Origin: VXYL01 sp965199875
Lineage (GTDB): Bacteria; Pseudomonadota; Gammaproteobacteria; Pseudomonadales; Azotimanducaceae
DNA: 64,000 bases
NCBI GenBank assembly: GCA_965199875.1
Contig: OZ241346.1
Span: forward strand, 1,302,001-1,366,000
Direction of reading: 5' to 3'
Position 1 is the first letter of the stretch, and the number at the start of each line of letters is the position of its first letter. Below, one piece after another: positions 18,801-26,336 of this stretch. Position numbers and translations under genes: made by a program. The notes under the pieces were generated by a model. It made no database searches and was not told where the DNA came from. It saw only the letters and a list, made by a program, of their open reading frames with translations.

Positions 18801-21800
18801 TCTCGGCGTAGGTCAGGACGCCGTTGCCGGCGCCCGCCGCCGGAATCTGGAACGCCGGGATGGCGCGGCCGTGCTGGAACGTCTTGTTCGACACCATCGC
18901 CGTGCCGAAGTCCGGCGCCGTGTCCGGCTGCGCGTCCAGCTGCGGCGCCGCCGCCAAGCCCCGGTACTTCAGGATCGGGTGCTGGTTCGAGAGGCCGAAG
19001 TCCCACGGGTCGGCGTCGTCGTCGTCGCCGGTGGCGCCGTCGCCGTCCACGTCCTGGTCGTCCCAGGTCGCGTAGATGGCCTCGCCGGGATCGCCGACCA
19101 GCGTGTCGTAGTCCGTCGCCGCCTGCAGCGCCGCCGTCGACCGCCCAAGCGGCGGATTGCCGGCGATGTTGCTCAGGCCCGTGTCCCAGTAGCTCGCCGC
19201 TATCGTGCCGATGCCCGTCGTCCCCGCCAGGCCGGTCAGGATCGCGCAGTTGCCGGTCACCGTCCCCGTCGAATAGCTCGCCGCGATCGAACCCACGTGG
19301 CTGGTGCCGACAAGGCCGCCCGCCCGGGTGTTCGGCTGCGAGCTCGTGCAGACCACCTCCGCCGTCGAGTAGCTCGCCACCAGGGTTCCGTAGTTGTAGC
19401 CGACCAGCCCCCCCACGTCGTCGTCGCTCGACACCGAGCCGGACGACCACGCCGCCCCCGCGAAGCCGCTGTTGTAGCCGACCAGCGCCCCCACGTAATC
19501 GTCGCCGCCCCGCACCAGCGCGTCCGGCAGCCCCAGCGCCACGACCTTCGCGTCGCCGGCCAGGCCCGCGAACAGACCCGAGTAGTTCCGCGCCCGGTTC
19601 ACGAACAGGTTGGCGATGATCTTCCCGTTGCCGTCGAACGTCGCGTTGAAGTGCGTCGTGGCGCTCGGCGAGGACTCCGGGCCGATGGGATCCCAGCCCA
19701 TGCCGCTGTTGTTGTACGCATCCCCCGTGTCGCCCGTGCCGCTGGTGTGCGTCTGCCCGTCGCCGTCGGTGTCGAAGTCCAGGTCGCTGCGGAGCTCGTA
19801 GCCCAGACAGTCGTTGTCGTCCGCGTCGGCCGTCGTCGTCGGGCAGGCCAGCCCGGTGCCGGCGGCGTTGAACACCGCGTTCGCGAACGTGCTGGTGCCG
19901 CTGGCGGCGAAGTAGCTCGACGTGGCGCTGGACACGGGCGCGCCGTCGCCGTCCAGATCCCAGCGCACCGCGTGCAGCTGCGCCAGCGTCGAGATCTCTA
20001 TCAGCCCGTCGCCGTCGGCGTCGTAGTCGTTGCGCTGCGAGGCCGGATCCTGACCGCCGTACTTCAGCGCCGGATAGTTGTGCGCCGTGCCGAAGTCCCA
20101 GGCCTCGTCGGCGGCGTCCACCGTGCCGTCGTCGTTGGTGTCGTGGTCGTCCCACGCGGCGAAGGTGCCCGTCGCCGAGGTCGGCGTCTGCAGGCCGCTG
20201 GTGGTCAGCGCCGCGCCCAGGGCGCTGGCGCTCTGTCCGGACGTCTCGCTGTTCCAGTAGGACGCCGTGGAGGTGCCGCTGGCGTTCTGGCCGACCAGGC
20301 CGCCGTTCGCCGGACTCGAACCGACGCCGGAGACGGCGCCCGTCGCGTAGGAGTTCGTGACGACGGCGGCGGTGGTGTCGGCGCGCCCGACCAGGCCCCC
20401 GAACCGCCCGGCATCCCCCGCGCTGCCGCTCACCGCGCCGGTGGCGTAGCTGGCGGCGACGGCGCCCCGCGACAGCCCGACCAGGCCGCCGACGTCGACG
20501 GACAGCCCCGCTCCCGAAACGGCGGCCGTCGCGTGGCAGGCACGGAGAACGCCGCCGGCGTGGACGCCCGCCAGACCGCCCACGAACGCGTCGTTGCCGT
20601 AGGACGTGACGGAAACCGCGCCGCCGCGGACGTGGACGGCGGCCACGGTACCCCGGACCACCGCCGCCAGACCGCCGGCACGGGCACGGGTGGAGCCGAT
20701 GCTGGTCACGGCGACATCGACCAGGCCCAGGTTCGACACGCTGCTGCCCGTTCCCAGTTCCGCGAACAGCCCGCGGTCGCCGGCGCCGTTCGTGGTCAGG
20801 TTGGCGATCGTCCGGCCGTTGCCTTGGAAGGCCGCCGTGTAGGCGCCGCCGATGGGCGCCCAGTTGGCGTAGGAGTTGGGATCGTCCGCATCCACATCGC
20901 CGTCGTTGTCCGTGTCGAAGTCCAGGTCCGCCATCAGCTCGTAGCCGGCGCAGTCGCCGTCGTCGCCGGCGTCCGGGCCGTCCAGGCAGCCCATGTCCTC
21001 CGCCAGCACCGAACCCGGGAAGGCGGCCCGGTACGTCGAGGTCGAGGCCGAGGGCGAGCCGTCGCCGTCCAGGTCCCAGCGCATCGCGTTCAGCTTGGCG
21101 AGCGAATCGATCTCGATCAGAAAGTCGCCGTCGGCGTCGTAGTCCGTGCCGGTCATCTCGTCGTCTTCGGCCGTCGCCCGCACGGTCGTCGTCTCGCCGC
21201 CGTACTGGCCGCCGTTCGCCTCGTTGGCGATGTCCGTCCACTCGCCCACCCGGTCGCCGTCGTGCTCCGCCCGAACCGTCACCGTGCGCGCCGTCGCCCA
21301 GTTCTGCGCGTTGAACGCCAGGCTCCCCGGCGTCGCCGAGATCGCCGCGTTGGCGCTCGTCGCCGTCACAGTCACGTTGCCGCCCGCCGGCAGCGTCGAC
21401 AGCCGCACCGTGTAGGTCCGCGTCTGCCCTTCGCGCAGCGCCAGCGCCGTCAGCTGGTCGCCGGGCGTGTTCGGGTCCGTGTCCACCAGCACGCCCACGT
21501 CGTTGTCCGACACCGCCGCCTGCAGGATCGCCGAGACGCCCGTGTAGCCGCCGCCGTTCGCCTCGTGCCGGATGTCCGCCTCCTCGCTGTTCGGATCGTC
21601 GTCGTCCACCGCCTTCAGCCACGCCGTCTGCGCCGTGTCCCAGTTGCCGGTGGTGAACGTCAGCGTGTCCTGCAGGCCCGTCGCCGCGGCCGTGTCCACC
21701 GTCACCAGGCCCGGGTCCGCGCTCGTCGCCGTCACCGTCACCGTGCCCGTCGGCAGCGCCGACAGCTTCACCGTGTACGGCGTGCTCGTCGCCACGCCCT

Positions 21801-24800
21801 CCGTCAGCGCCAGCGGGCCGGCGTCCGCGACGTTCGCCGTGGCCGGGTTCGCGTCGATCACGATCGCCGCCGTCTCGTCGTCCGCCACCGTCACGCCCAC
21901 GCTCGCCGCGGTCGCGCCGTAGTTCGGCGACACCGCGTGGCTGATCGTCGCCGAGCCGTCCACCGCGTCGTCGTCGTCCCGCGGCCCCACCGTCACCGTC
22001 TGCGCCGTGTTCCACGTCGTCGGCGTGAACGACAGCGTGTTCTGCAGCCCCGTCGTCCCGGTGTCCGTGTCCACCCTCGCCACGTTCGTGTCGGTGCTCG
22101 TCACCGTCACCGTCACCGTGCCCGTCGGCTGGCCGCCGAGCACCACCGTGTAGGTGCTGCTCGCGCCTCCCTCCGTCAGCGCCAGGTTCGTCCGGCTCAC
22201 CGCCACCGACGGCGTCGGCAGGATGTTCACCGCCGGCGTCGTCAGCGCCCCGGCCAGCGTGTGCGCCGCGTCCGCCACCGTCACCGACAGCGTCCGCACC
22301 GTGTCGAAGCCGCCGGAGTAGCCCAGCGTCAGCGTCGCCGACGTGTCGCCGGCCGTCACCGTCGCCAGCGAGGCCACGCGCAGCCCCGGCAGGTTCGTCG
22401 TCAGCGTGAAGCTGCCCGCCGCCACGCCGCTCTCGAAGGTGGCGTTGGTCAGCTCCACCGTCACCGTGGCGTTGTTCAGCGTCGCCTCCGGCAAGGTCGC
22501 CGGCGCCGCGATCGCCGCCGACGGCACCACCACCGCCACCGTGAACGTCAGCATGTCCTGGTCCGCCGACTGCTCGTTCGAGTCCGAGTCGGAAACCGTG
22601 ATCGTCACCGTCACCGGCGTGGTGGTCGCCGTCGGCGTGCCGCACACCGTGCGCGGCGCGTTGCCGGCGCAGCTGCCCGTGCCGTCGGCGTCGAACACGA
22701 GGCCCGTCGGCAGCCCGCTCTCGGCGTAGGTCAGGACGCCGTTGCCGGCGCCCGCCGCCGGAATCTGGAACGCCGGGATGGCGCGGCCGTGCTGGAACGT
22801 CTTGTTCGACACCATGGCCGTGCCGAAGTCCGGCGCCGTGTCCGGCTGCGCGTCCAGCTGCGGCGCCGCCGCCAAGCCCCGGTACTTCAGGATCGGGTGC
22901 TGGTTCGAGAGGCCGAAGTCCCACGGGTCGGCGTCGTCGCCGTCGCCGGTCGCGCCGTCGCCGTCCACGTCCTGGTCGTCCCACGCCGCGTAGAGGGCCT
23001 CGCTGTTGACGACCGTGTCGTAGTCCGTCGGCGTCTGCAGCGCCGCCGTCGTTCTGCCCTCCGGCGGCTGCGGCGGGTCTTCCGTGTCGTCCATGATCTG
23101 GCTCAAGGTCGTGTCCCAGTAGCTCGCCGCCACCGTGCCCTCGTTGTACGCGAAGGCGCGCCGGAGGCCGCAGGGGCCCGTCACCGTCCCGGTCGAGTAG
23201 CTCGTCGCGATGGTGGAGCTCGCGCCGTTGGTGCCGACCAGCCCGCCGGCGGCGCGGTAGGCGCCCGCCTGCGTGCAGACCACGGTCGCCGTCGAGTAGC
23301 TCGCCACCACCGTCGACGTCGCCTGCGCCGCCCCCACCAGGCCGCCGACGTTGCCTCTCGCCGTCACCGAACCCGACGACCACACCGCCGCGACGCGCCC
23401 GCGGTTCGCCCCGGCCAGCATCCCCACCGTGCCCTGCCCGTCGCCCACGTAGGCGTCCGGCAGACCCAGCGACGTCACCAACGCGGCGTCCGACAGCGCC
23501 GAGAACAGCCCCGAGTAGTTGCGGCTGCGCTTCACGAATAGGTTGTCGATGACGCGCCCGTTGCCGTCGAAGCGGGCGCGGTAGTGCGTCGCGGCGCCCG
23601 GCGTTTCGTTCGGGCCGATGGGAACCCAGCCGTCGTCGGCGTTGTAGTAGGCGTCGCCGGAGTCGCCGGCGCCGTTCGCGTGCGTGCTGCCGCTGCCGTC
23701 GGTGTCGAAGTCCAGGTCGTTCAGCAGCTCGTAGCCCAGGCAGTCGTTGTCGTCCGCGTCGTCCTCGGTCGGCGCACAGAAGCCCTCGCCGCTCGGATTG
23801 AACACGCCATCGGGGAACGCGCCGTAGTAGCTCGACGTGGCGCTGGCCACGGGCGCCCCGTCGCCGTCCAGGTCCCAGCGCACCGCGTTCAGCTGCGCCA
23901 GCGTCGAAATCTCGATCAGCCGGTCGCCGTCGGCGTCGTAGTTGGTGCGCTGGTCGGCCGGGTCCAGCCCGCCCCAATTCAGCGCCGGATAGTTCAGCGG
24001 GCCACCGAAGTCCCACGGGTCCGCGTCCACGGCGCCGTCGCCGTCCACGTCCTGGTCGTTCCAGAGGCGGTAGATGTCGCTGGCGGCGGTGCCGTACGTC
24101 GTCGGCGTCCGCATGGCGGTGGTCGACAGCCCTCCCGCGATGCCGCTCAGGCTCGTGTCCCAGTAGCTCGCCGTCGTCGTGCCGCTGCTGGTGGACACCA
24201 GACCGCCCCTCACGCTCGTCGGGCAGTTGCCGGTCATCGCGCCTGCCGCGTAGCTCGCGACGATCGTGCCGTTGTTGCGGGACACCAGCCCGCCAATCCG
24301 CGCCCAGCCCGCGTTGACCGTGCATTCCACCGCCACCCTCGCGTACGACGCCACGATCTTCGCCGACGACGACTGCATCTCCGCCACCAGACCGCCGACG
24401 CCGCCCGCCCCGGACACCCGTCCGGTCGCGTACACCGCCTGCACCTGGCCGTTCATCACGCCCGCCAGCGCGCCCAGCCGGACGCCGCTGCCCGTCACCG
24501 AGACGTCCGCCAGGCCCAGCGCCCGGATCGTCGAACTCGCCGTCGTCGTCGAGAACAGGCCGCGGTCGTTGCCGGCGCCGGTCACCTTCAGGTTGGAGAT
24601 GACGTGCCCCCGGCCGTCGAACGTCGCATCCCAGCCGGCCACGGGCGTCCAGCTGGCGAAGTCGTCGTCCGCGTCCACGTCGCCGTCGCCGTCGGTGTCG
24701 AAGTTCAGGTCCGCGGTCAGCGCGTAGCCGTCGCAGCCATCCGCCAGCTGGTCGATATCCGGGCCGTCGGGACAGCCGATGTCGGCGGCCGCGCTAGGGA

Positions 24801-26010
24801 AGACCGCGCCGTAGTTCGCGGCGTTGCCGGCGGACGGAACGCCGTCGCCGTCCACGTCCCAGCGCATGGCGTTCAGTTTGGTAAGCGAGTCGACGTCGAT
24901 CAGGCCGTCGTTGTCGGTGTCGTAGTCCGTGCCGGCGCTGGGCTGGGCGTCCTCGACGCCAGCCCGGACGAAGCCCGATACGCCGTCGTAGCCGCCGCCG
25001 CTGGCCGCGTTCGTGATCGTTGCCGCCTCGTCGACGGCGTCCGCGTCGCCTGCCCCTGTCACCGTCACCGACTGCGCCGTGCTCCAGTTCTGCGTCGTGA
25101 AGGCCAGCGTGCTGCGGGACACCGTCACCGCCGGGTTGTCGCTCGACACGCCCACGGTCACCGGGCCGACCGGCGTGTGGGACAGAACCACCGTGTAGGC
25201 GCCGCTGCCGCCCTCCGCCAGCGACAGGCGGTTCGGCGACACGATCAATCGCTGCACCGCGACTGGGCCGCGAACTTGAAGCGTGTAACGGCCGCTTTGG
25301 TTGTCAAAAGACCCCACGCGAACGTAGTATGTGCCTACATTCAATGTTCGGGTAATTTGGAAGTTGCCGCCAATGCCGGGGCCGTCGTCGTTTGTCGCCA
25401 GTTGCGTACCGGCTGAGTTGTAAAGCCAGCCCTGCGTGTCTGAAGTGCCCGTCGTGCGGATTGTTACGGGGCCGCCTTCGGTCAGCAACGTAAAGCTGAA
25501 GTAGTCCTCGTCGTTGCCCGGGTAGATGGCGCCCGACGTGTCGCTAGTCAAGGCAACGCTGGTGGCGCTTGAACGCGTGTTGGCGTGGTTGTCAGCGCTC
25601 TCGTAAAGGCGCAATAGGTATTGGCCGGTATCGCTCCCCAAAGACCCGACGCGAACGTAGTACGTGCCTGCGCTCAATGTTCGGACAATTTGGAATGCAT
25701 CGTCATAGCCGCTGTTGGCGTCTGCCGCCAGTTGCGTACCGCCTGAGTTGTAAAGCCAGCCCTCCGAGTCTATGTGGGCGTCGGTCTCGATCACGAGGGC
25801 CGTTTGGGCCGACAACGTAAAGCTGAAGTAGTCCTCGTCGCTGCCGGGGTCGATTCTGCCCCGCGTGTCGCTAGGAAAGGCAACGCTAGTGGCGGCGGCG
25901 CGCGTATTGCCGTGGTCGTCTTGCCCATGCGCCATCGTGGACAGCATGGCGGCCGCAAAGGCGAGCGTGGCGATGATGGCGCGCCGCATGGTTCGAGTCT
26001 CTTCGTTCAT
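9865..26010 (-). CDS. Giant secreted repeat protein A (PPC, Calx-beta/Ig-like, GLUG, LRR)
   Basis: A predicted exported protein of 5,381 residues. The signal peptide MRRAIIATLAFAAAMLSTMAHGQ follows a short extension; ATG 25989 with a GAAGAG site is an alternative start. After it come two PPC-type beta domains (about 31-245, each ending in TYYVRVGS), then alternating blocks. One type is Calx-beta/Ig-like repeats of about 100 residues (EGGTATYTVRL, NWDTAQTVTV, ending DDD). The other is modules opening with DYDADGDGLIEI followed by GLUG repeats (GGLVG, SYxTG). He_PIG-like domains (AGLPAGLSLG) recur. A super-unit of 3,918 bp occurs about three times. The C terminus has an Ig-like domain near 4800, a leucine-rich block at about 5035-5160 and a final beta domain. 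No LPxTG, beta-barrel or type I secretion signal is evident. The ATG overlaps the upstream leader-cistron stop (ATGA). Likely a calcium-binding surface adhesin; this role is inferred. Confidence 0.85.
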   Translation of the reverse strand: MNEETRTMRRAIIATLAFAAAMLSTMAHGQDDHGNTRAAATSVAFPSDTRGRIDPGSDEDYFSFTLSAQTALVIETDAHIDSEGWLYNSGGTQLAADANSGYDDAFQIVRTLSAGTYYVRVGSLGSDTGQYLLRLYESADNHANTRSSATSVALTSDTSGAIYPGNDEDYFSFTLLTEGGPVTIRTTGTSDTQGWLYNSAGTQLATNDDGPGIGGNFQITRTLNVGTYYVRVGSFDNQSGRYTLQVRGPVAVQRLIVSPNRLSLAEGGSGAYTVVLSHTPVGPVTVGVSSDNPAVTVSRSTLAFTTQNWSTAQSVTVTGAGDADAVDEAATITNAASGGGYDGVSGFVRAGVEDAQPSAGTDYDTDNDGLIDVDSLTKLNAMRWDVDGDGVPSAGNAANYGAVFPSAAADIGCPDGPDIDQLADGCDGYALTADLNFDTDGDGDVDADDDFASWTPVAGWDATFDGRGHVISNLKVTGAGNDRGLFSTTTASSTIRALGLADVSVTGSGVRLGALAGVMNGQVQAVYATGRVSGAGGVGGLVAEMQSSSAKIVASYARVAVECTVNAGWARIGGLVSRNNGTIVASYAAGAMTGNCPTSVRGGLVSTSSGTTTASYWDTSLSGIAGGLSTTAMRTPTTYGTAASDIYRLWNDQDVDGDGAVDADPWDFGGPLNYPALNWGGLDPADQRTNYDADGDRLIEISTLAQLNAVRWDLDGDGAPVASATSSYYGAFPDGVFNPSGEGFCAPTEDDADDNDCLGYELLNDLDFDTDGSGSTHANGAGDSGDAYYNADDGWVPIGPNETPGAATHYRARFDGNGRVIDNLFVKRSRNYSGLFSALSDAALVTSLGLPDAYVGDGQGTVGMLAGANRGRVAAVWSSGSVTARGNVGGLVGAAQATSTVVASYSTATVVCTQAGAYRAAGGLVGTNGASSTIATSYSTGTVTGPCGLRRAFAYNEGTVAASYWDTTLSQIMDDTEDPPQPPEGRTTAALQTPTDYDTVVNSEALYAAWDDQDVDGDGATGDGDDADPWDFGLSNQHPILKYRGLAAAPQLDAQPDTAPDFGTAMVSNKTFQHGRAIPAFQIPAAGAGNGVLTYAESGLPTGLVFDADGTGSCAGNAPRTVCGTPTATTTPVTVTITVSDSDSNEQSADQDMLTFTVAVVVPSAAIAAPATLPEATLNNATVTVELTNATFESGVAAGSFTLTTNLPGLRVASLATVTAGDTSATLTLGYSGGFDTVRTLSVTVADAAHTLAGALTTPAVNILPTPSVAVSRTNLALTEGGASSTYTVVLGGQPTGTVTVTVTSTDTNVARVDTDTGTTGLQNTLSFTPTTWNTAQTVTVGPRDDDDAVDGSATISHAVSPNYGATAASVGVTVADDETAAIVIDANPATANVADAGPLALTEGVATSTPYTVKLSALPTGTVTVTATSADPGLVTVDTAAATGLQDTLTFTTGNWDTAQTAWLKAVDDDDPNSEEADIRHEANGGGYTGVSAILQAAVSDNDVGVLVDTDPNTPGDQLTALALREGQTRTYTVRLSTLPAGGNVTVTATSANAAISATPGSLAFNAQNWATARTVTVRAEHDGDRVGEWTDIANEANGGQYGGETTTVRATAEDDEMTGTDYDADGDFLIEIDSLAKLNAMRWDLDGDGSPSASTSTYRAAFPGSVLAEDMGCLDGPDAGDDGDCAGYELMADLDFDTDNDGDVDADDPNSYANWAPIGGAYTAAFQGNGRTIANLTTNGAGDRGLFAELGTGSSVSNLGLVDVAVTSIGSTRARAGGLAAVVRGTVAAVHVRGGAVSVTSYGNDAFVGGLAGVHAGGVLRACHATAAVSGAGLSVDVGGLVGLSRGAVAASYATGAVSGSAGDAGRFGGLVGRADTTAAVVTNSYATGAVSGVGSSPANGGLVGQNASGTSTASYWNSETSGQSASALGAALTTSGLQTPTSATGTFAAWDDHDTNDDGTVDAADEAWDFGTAHNYPALKYGGQDPASQRNDYDADGDGLIEISTLAQLHAVRWDLDGDGAPVSSATSSYFAASGTSTFANAVFNAAGTGLACPTTTADADDNDCLGYELRSDLDFDTDGDGQTHTSGTGDTGDAYNNSGMGWDPIGPESSPSATTHFNATFDGNGKIIANLFVNRARNYSGLFAGLAGDAKVVALGLPDALVRGGDDYVGALVGYNSGFAGAAWSSGSVSSDDDVGGLVGYNYGTLVASYSTAEVVCTSSQPNTRAGGLVGTSHVGSIAASYSTGTVTGNCAILTGLAGTTGIGTIAASYWDTGLSNIAGNPPLGRSTAALQAATDYDTLVGDPGEAIYATWDDQDVDGDGATGDDDDADPWDFGLSNQHPILKYRGLAAAPQLDAQPDTAPDFGTAMVSNKTFQHGRAIPAFQIPAAGAGNGVLTYAESGLPTGLVFDADGTGSCAGNAPRTVCGTPTATTTPVTVTITVSDSDSNEQSADQDMLTFTVAVVVPSAAITAPAALAEATLNGATVTVALTNAAFESGVGTGSFSLTTNLPGLRIASVATVTDGDTSATLTLGYSGGFNTLRALAVRVADSAHTLAGALTTPTVNIVPTPSVAVSRSSLTLTEGGSDGTYTVVLGGQPTGNVAVTVTSTDANVATVDTEVATGLQNTLTFTPTNWNTARTVTVSPQDDDDAVDGTATINHAVSPGYGATASSVSVTVEDDERAAIVIDADPSTANVADSGPIALVEGATSTTPYTVKLSALPTGTVTVTVTSADTAAATVDTDPATGLQNTLSFTTGNWDTAQTAWLTPVDDTDPNSEEVDIRHEANGGGYNGVFAVLRADVADDDVGVIVDTDPNTPGDQLTALSLREGQTRTYRVRLSTLPAGGNVTVAATSSNAAITATPGSLTFTAQNWRTARTVTVRAEQDDDAVGEWTDISNEANGAQYGGETTTVRATAEDDEMGGADYDADNDFLIEIDSLAKLNAVRWDLDGDGDAGGNETSYRAAFAGSARLEDMGCLDGPDMNDDGDCAGYELMADLDFDTDNDGDVDADDDFPNWAPIGGVYAATFHGNNRAISNLTTTGGGERGLFWGLGGSSRVSNLGLVDVSVTATSGPGANYRGVGALAGQSDGTIEAVYVRGGTVSASSGGGRGVVVGGLVGYLFEGVIRACYSTAAVSASSVLSPDVGGLVGHASAPIVASYAAGTVHVHVRGGTGNVGGLVGWATTNYSVFTNSYATGRVSWDGSALRGGLLARRNQSGSAPGSTWDWQTTGQGGGGGTTSDLQAPTSATGTFAGWNSHDTNADGTVDAADEAWDFGSAYNYPALKYGGMDVASQRNDYDADGDGLIEITRLAQLDAVRWDLDGDGAPAPGATSTAAYFTATSTFFNAVFNAAGTGLACPTTTADADDNDCKGYELLNDLDFDTDGDGQTHTSGTGDTGDAYNNSGMGWDPIGPTSSPSAATHFSAKFDGNGKVIDNLFVNRSRNYSGLFAATVDAEIVALGLPDARVQGGDGDVGALAGANGGHMGAVWVSGSVSGRQNVGGLTGRALNDSVVVASYSAATVSCTGTSSSGAGLVGLRGSNSSIAASYSTGRVTGTGCASRAAFALGSDGTVAASYWDTGLSQFADDVDDPPQPPEGKPTADLQAPTDYDTLVGDPGEAIYATWDDQDVDGDGATGDGDDADPWDFGRPNQHPILKYRGLAAAPQLDAQPDTAPVFATSTLAAMTFPGGVAIQPFQLPAVTAGNGAYVYTPAGLPAGLSLGLPDCATARTVCGAPTAATSTTVTVAVDDSDSNEGPGDRDTVTFMVTVPEAEARIVSTTPTALMETNLNGASVVVELSGSVFGAGVSPSGFQLVAAPSIAGLSIATATRNSATSTTLRLRFDSTDFTQQSTLAVRVRAAAHRFGGDLDTGTVDVMPSGGVMLSATELALQEAPGSTNANVGSYTVVLTGQPDGPVTVTPTSSNPDVTLSGALSFNATNWNTAQPVTATAGRDDDAVDDVAHVTHPVQGIPGVASGPRVRVTVADDDSQGLTLSPTTLSGVVEGGTATYTVQLDSEPTGPVTVAISSSESTAAVDADATAAGEQATLLFNAANWNAPQTVTVRAAEDDDGADESVTLTHDPSGADYGEVEDAEVAFAVTDDDAKGATLSATSLDVQENGTAEYTLVLDTQPAGGPVSVAVATAGTAIATAAPRTLTFTAENWKVPQTVAVSGVDDANTTDDAETITHTPTGADYGGVSVANINVTAVDDDVAGLKVSPTSLTVAEGATATYTVRLNVAPTAAVTVQTVTNSLKATVDTDRETAGDQPALSFDATNWDTARTVTVSGVADADGEDETVVVSHDSTGTGNYASLALIRRPGVSVRVEDVQTAGVVAEPESLAVAEGGTATYGVRLTAPPASGTTTVAVAATGMAGLTVATSTLLFDSTNWDAAQTVTVTAVADHDRLSDAEAVLTHAVTNYGAVMAGPDVPVTVRNVTVDHDTDADGLIEVDSLAKLNAMRWDLDGDGTPAPTATSSFAAAFPNPRGGAVCPTAVSGVACVGYELTADLDFDTDGNGRTWTEAGGVVAGDEGDDYYNGGLGWEPVGMAINPPDPFTARFDGNGRLLRNLFVNRASRYAGLFGAASGRIEAVGLPDARVSGYTAGALTGVAQNGSRVAASWSTGAVSGETSIGGLVGEMYPAAEILASYSTAAVECTDTASNASAGGLAGGQLNNVVGVVEASWSAGAVTGACPHKDGLVGGGTTATASYWDATASGIPDDDDLDAPEGQSTADLQRPTDYDGIYAAWNLDLDGDYEADDPWDFGTSSQYPSLKWRRFDATRQFAVPPPPEPETPAPETPAVDLAPEVASRLADLELDVGAAVHLDLGAAFRDPEGGALTYRAESSHPRVASATLSGGILAVAGLRPGEARVTATATDAGGQSASQSFAVRVGTAVSFAADASAPEGGTIRLALLASRPAPRRLEVPYVLSPAAEGASADAADHDGGAGGVAVFEEGAERTEIAIGVVDDDEVEPVRERFVVALSAPAADAGYGLGAKPSALATIEEGVCDREAAVRDALRGSLSCAAVADLSSRSSLRLAGAGVSRLRSEDLLGLSGLRLLDLSGNRLSAWPGGALEMLPNLRSLRLGGNRIGSLPESLGGQPLLADLRLPGNGLSKLPPGALSGLSGLRRLDLSGNALEELPAGMFEGLAALDEVRLQDNPGAPFLLTMELVRTDAEAWAPGPASLSARVREGAPFPMQAVLAEPEGVALSIPAGAVRGEPATVEQDGAPLLLARLSSAPAVPDAECEQGELLRPCFDGLATAAGPPLALFKRPPTVAGLEAQALQSGGDDLRVELSERFGSEDVLAYVAESSDESVVRVRLRDGLLIVEAFGEGTATVTVVATDADGLAGTLRFEVRATEQLRSQWRGWRIVLLERAKP
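9885..11690 (-). repeat. Near-identical 3' block, copy A
   Basis: About 1.8 kb at the 3' end of giant gene A matches 26553-28370 in gene B with only scattered differences by eye. It covers the last Ig-like domain, the leucine-rich repeats and the C-terminal domain. Weaker but clear similarity extends to about 15130. The copies are in direct orientation about 16.7 kb apart. Confidence 0.85.
18601..19050 (-). repeat. Internal near-perfect repeat in gene A, copy 1
   Basis: This segment matches 22519-22968 with only a few mismatches, at an exact offset of 3,918 bp (1,306 codons). It encodes the He_PIG-like domain and the stretch leading to the next module (DAQPDTAP). Such identity inside a long gene implies recent amplification or gene conversion. 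Confidence 0.88.
22519..22968 (-). repeat. Internal near-perfect repeat in gene A, copy 2
   Basis: Partner of 18601-19050 at an offset of 3,918 bp. Flanking Calx-beta-like and GLUG-bearing segments are also homologous in register, but less similar. Confidence 0.88.
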
Positions 26011-26336
26011 AGGTAAACCAGCGTGATGCTGCCGGCAAAGTACGAAGCCTTCACCGTGGAACTGGTGTTGTAGCCGACCAGGCCGCCGGGGGTGTAGCCG
26101 GTGCAGGTGCTTTGGCAGCCCATGCCAATGACGCGGTTGGTGAAGGCGGTGGTGGACTGTGCGCCGGCGTTGGCGGCGAGGAGCCCCAGGCACAAGGCGA
26201 AGAGGCGACCGCTACGCATGGCGGCGCTTGGGAACCGGCAGCGACGCAAGGCCCGGCTAGCCTTCTGCTGGGGGGGGGGGGGGGATACGCTCCGGCACCT
26301 CAGCGGCGTGACCTGCCCGGCGCCATCGACAATCAT
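26007..26336 (-). CDS. Leader cistron of gene A: homopolymer-containing start, signal peptide, single GLUG-like repeat
   Basis: A 109-codon frame starts at ATG 26336 behind a conserved ribosome site (GGGAGG at 10 bases and GGAG at 4 bases). It runs through a C15 tract on the coding strand (read as a Pro run), then encodes a clear signal peptide (MRSGRLFALCLGLLAANAGAQ, from an internal ATG at 26219) and one GLUG-like unit (GGLVGYNTSSTVKASYFAGS) before stopping. The stop overlaps the ATG of giant gene A. No ribosome site precedes ATG 26219, so 26336 is the better-supported start. It looks like the 5' end of a second GLUG protein that lost its body, now placed as a coupled leader. Changing the tract length would take the signal peptide out of frame. 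A functional role is inferred. Confidence 0.5.
   Translation of the reverse strand: MIVDGAGQVTPLRCRSVSPPPPQQKASRALRRCRFPSAAMRSGRLFALCLGLLAANAGAQSTTAFTNRVIGMGCQSTCTGYTPGGLVGYNTSSTVKASYFAGSITLVYL
26270..26284. repeat. Poly-G tract, 15 bases
   Basis: Fifteen consecutive G on the plus strand (C on the coding strand of gene A), far longer than any other mononucleotide run I noticed here. The same position upstream of gene B has only six G. Tracts of this length are typical slipped-strand hotspots. Confidence 0.9.

Noticed and set aside
16549..23541. A 2,330-codon plus-strand frame, and others at 11182-16545 and 29401-37122
   Set aside because: They are antisense to the giant repeat genes and read as low-complexity Arg/His/Val sequence. 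Repeats of the sense strand produce the apparent repeats.
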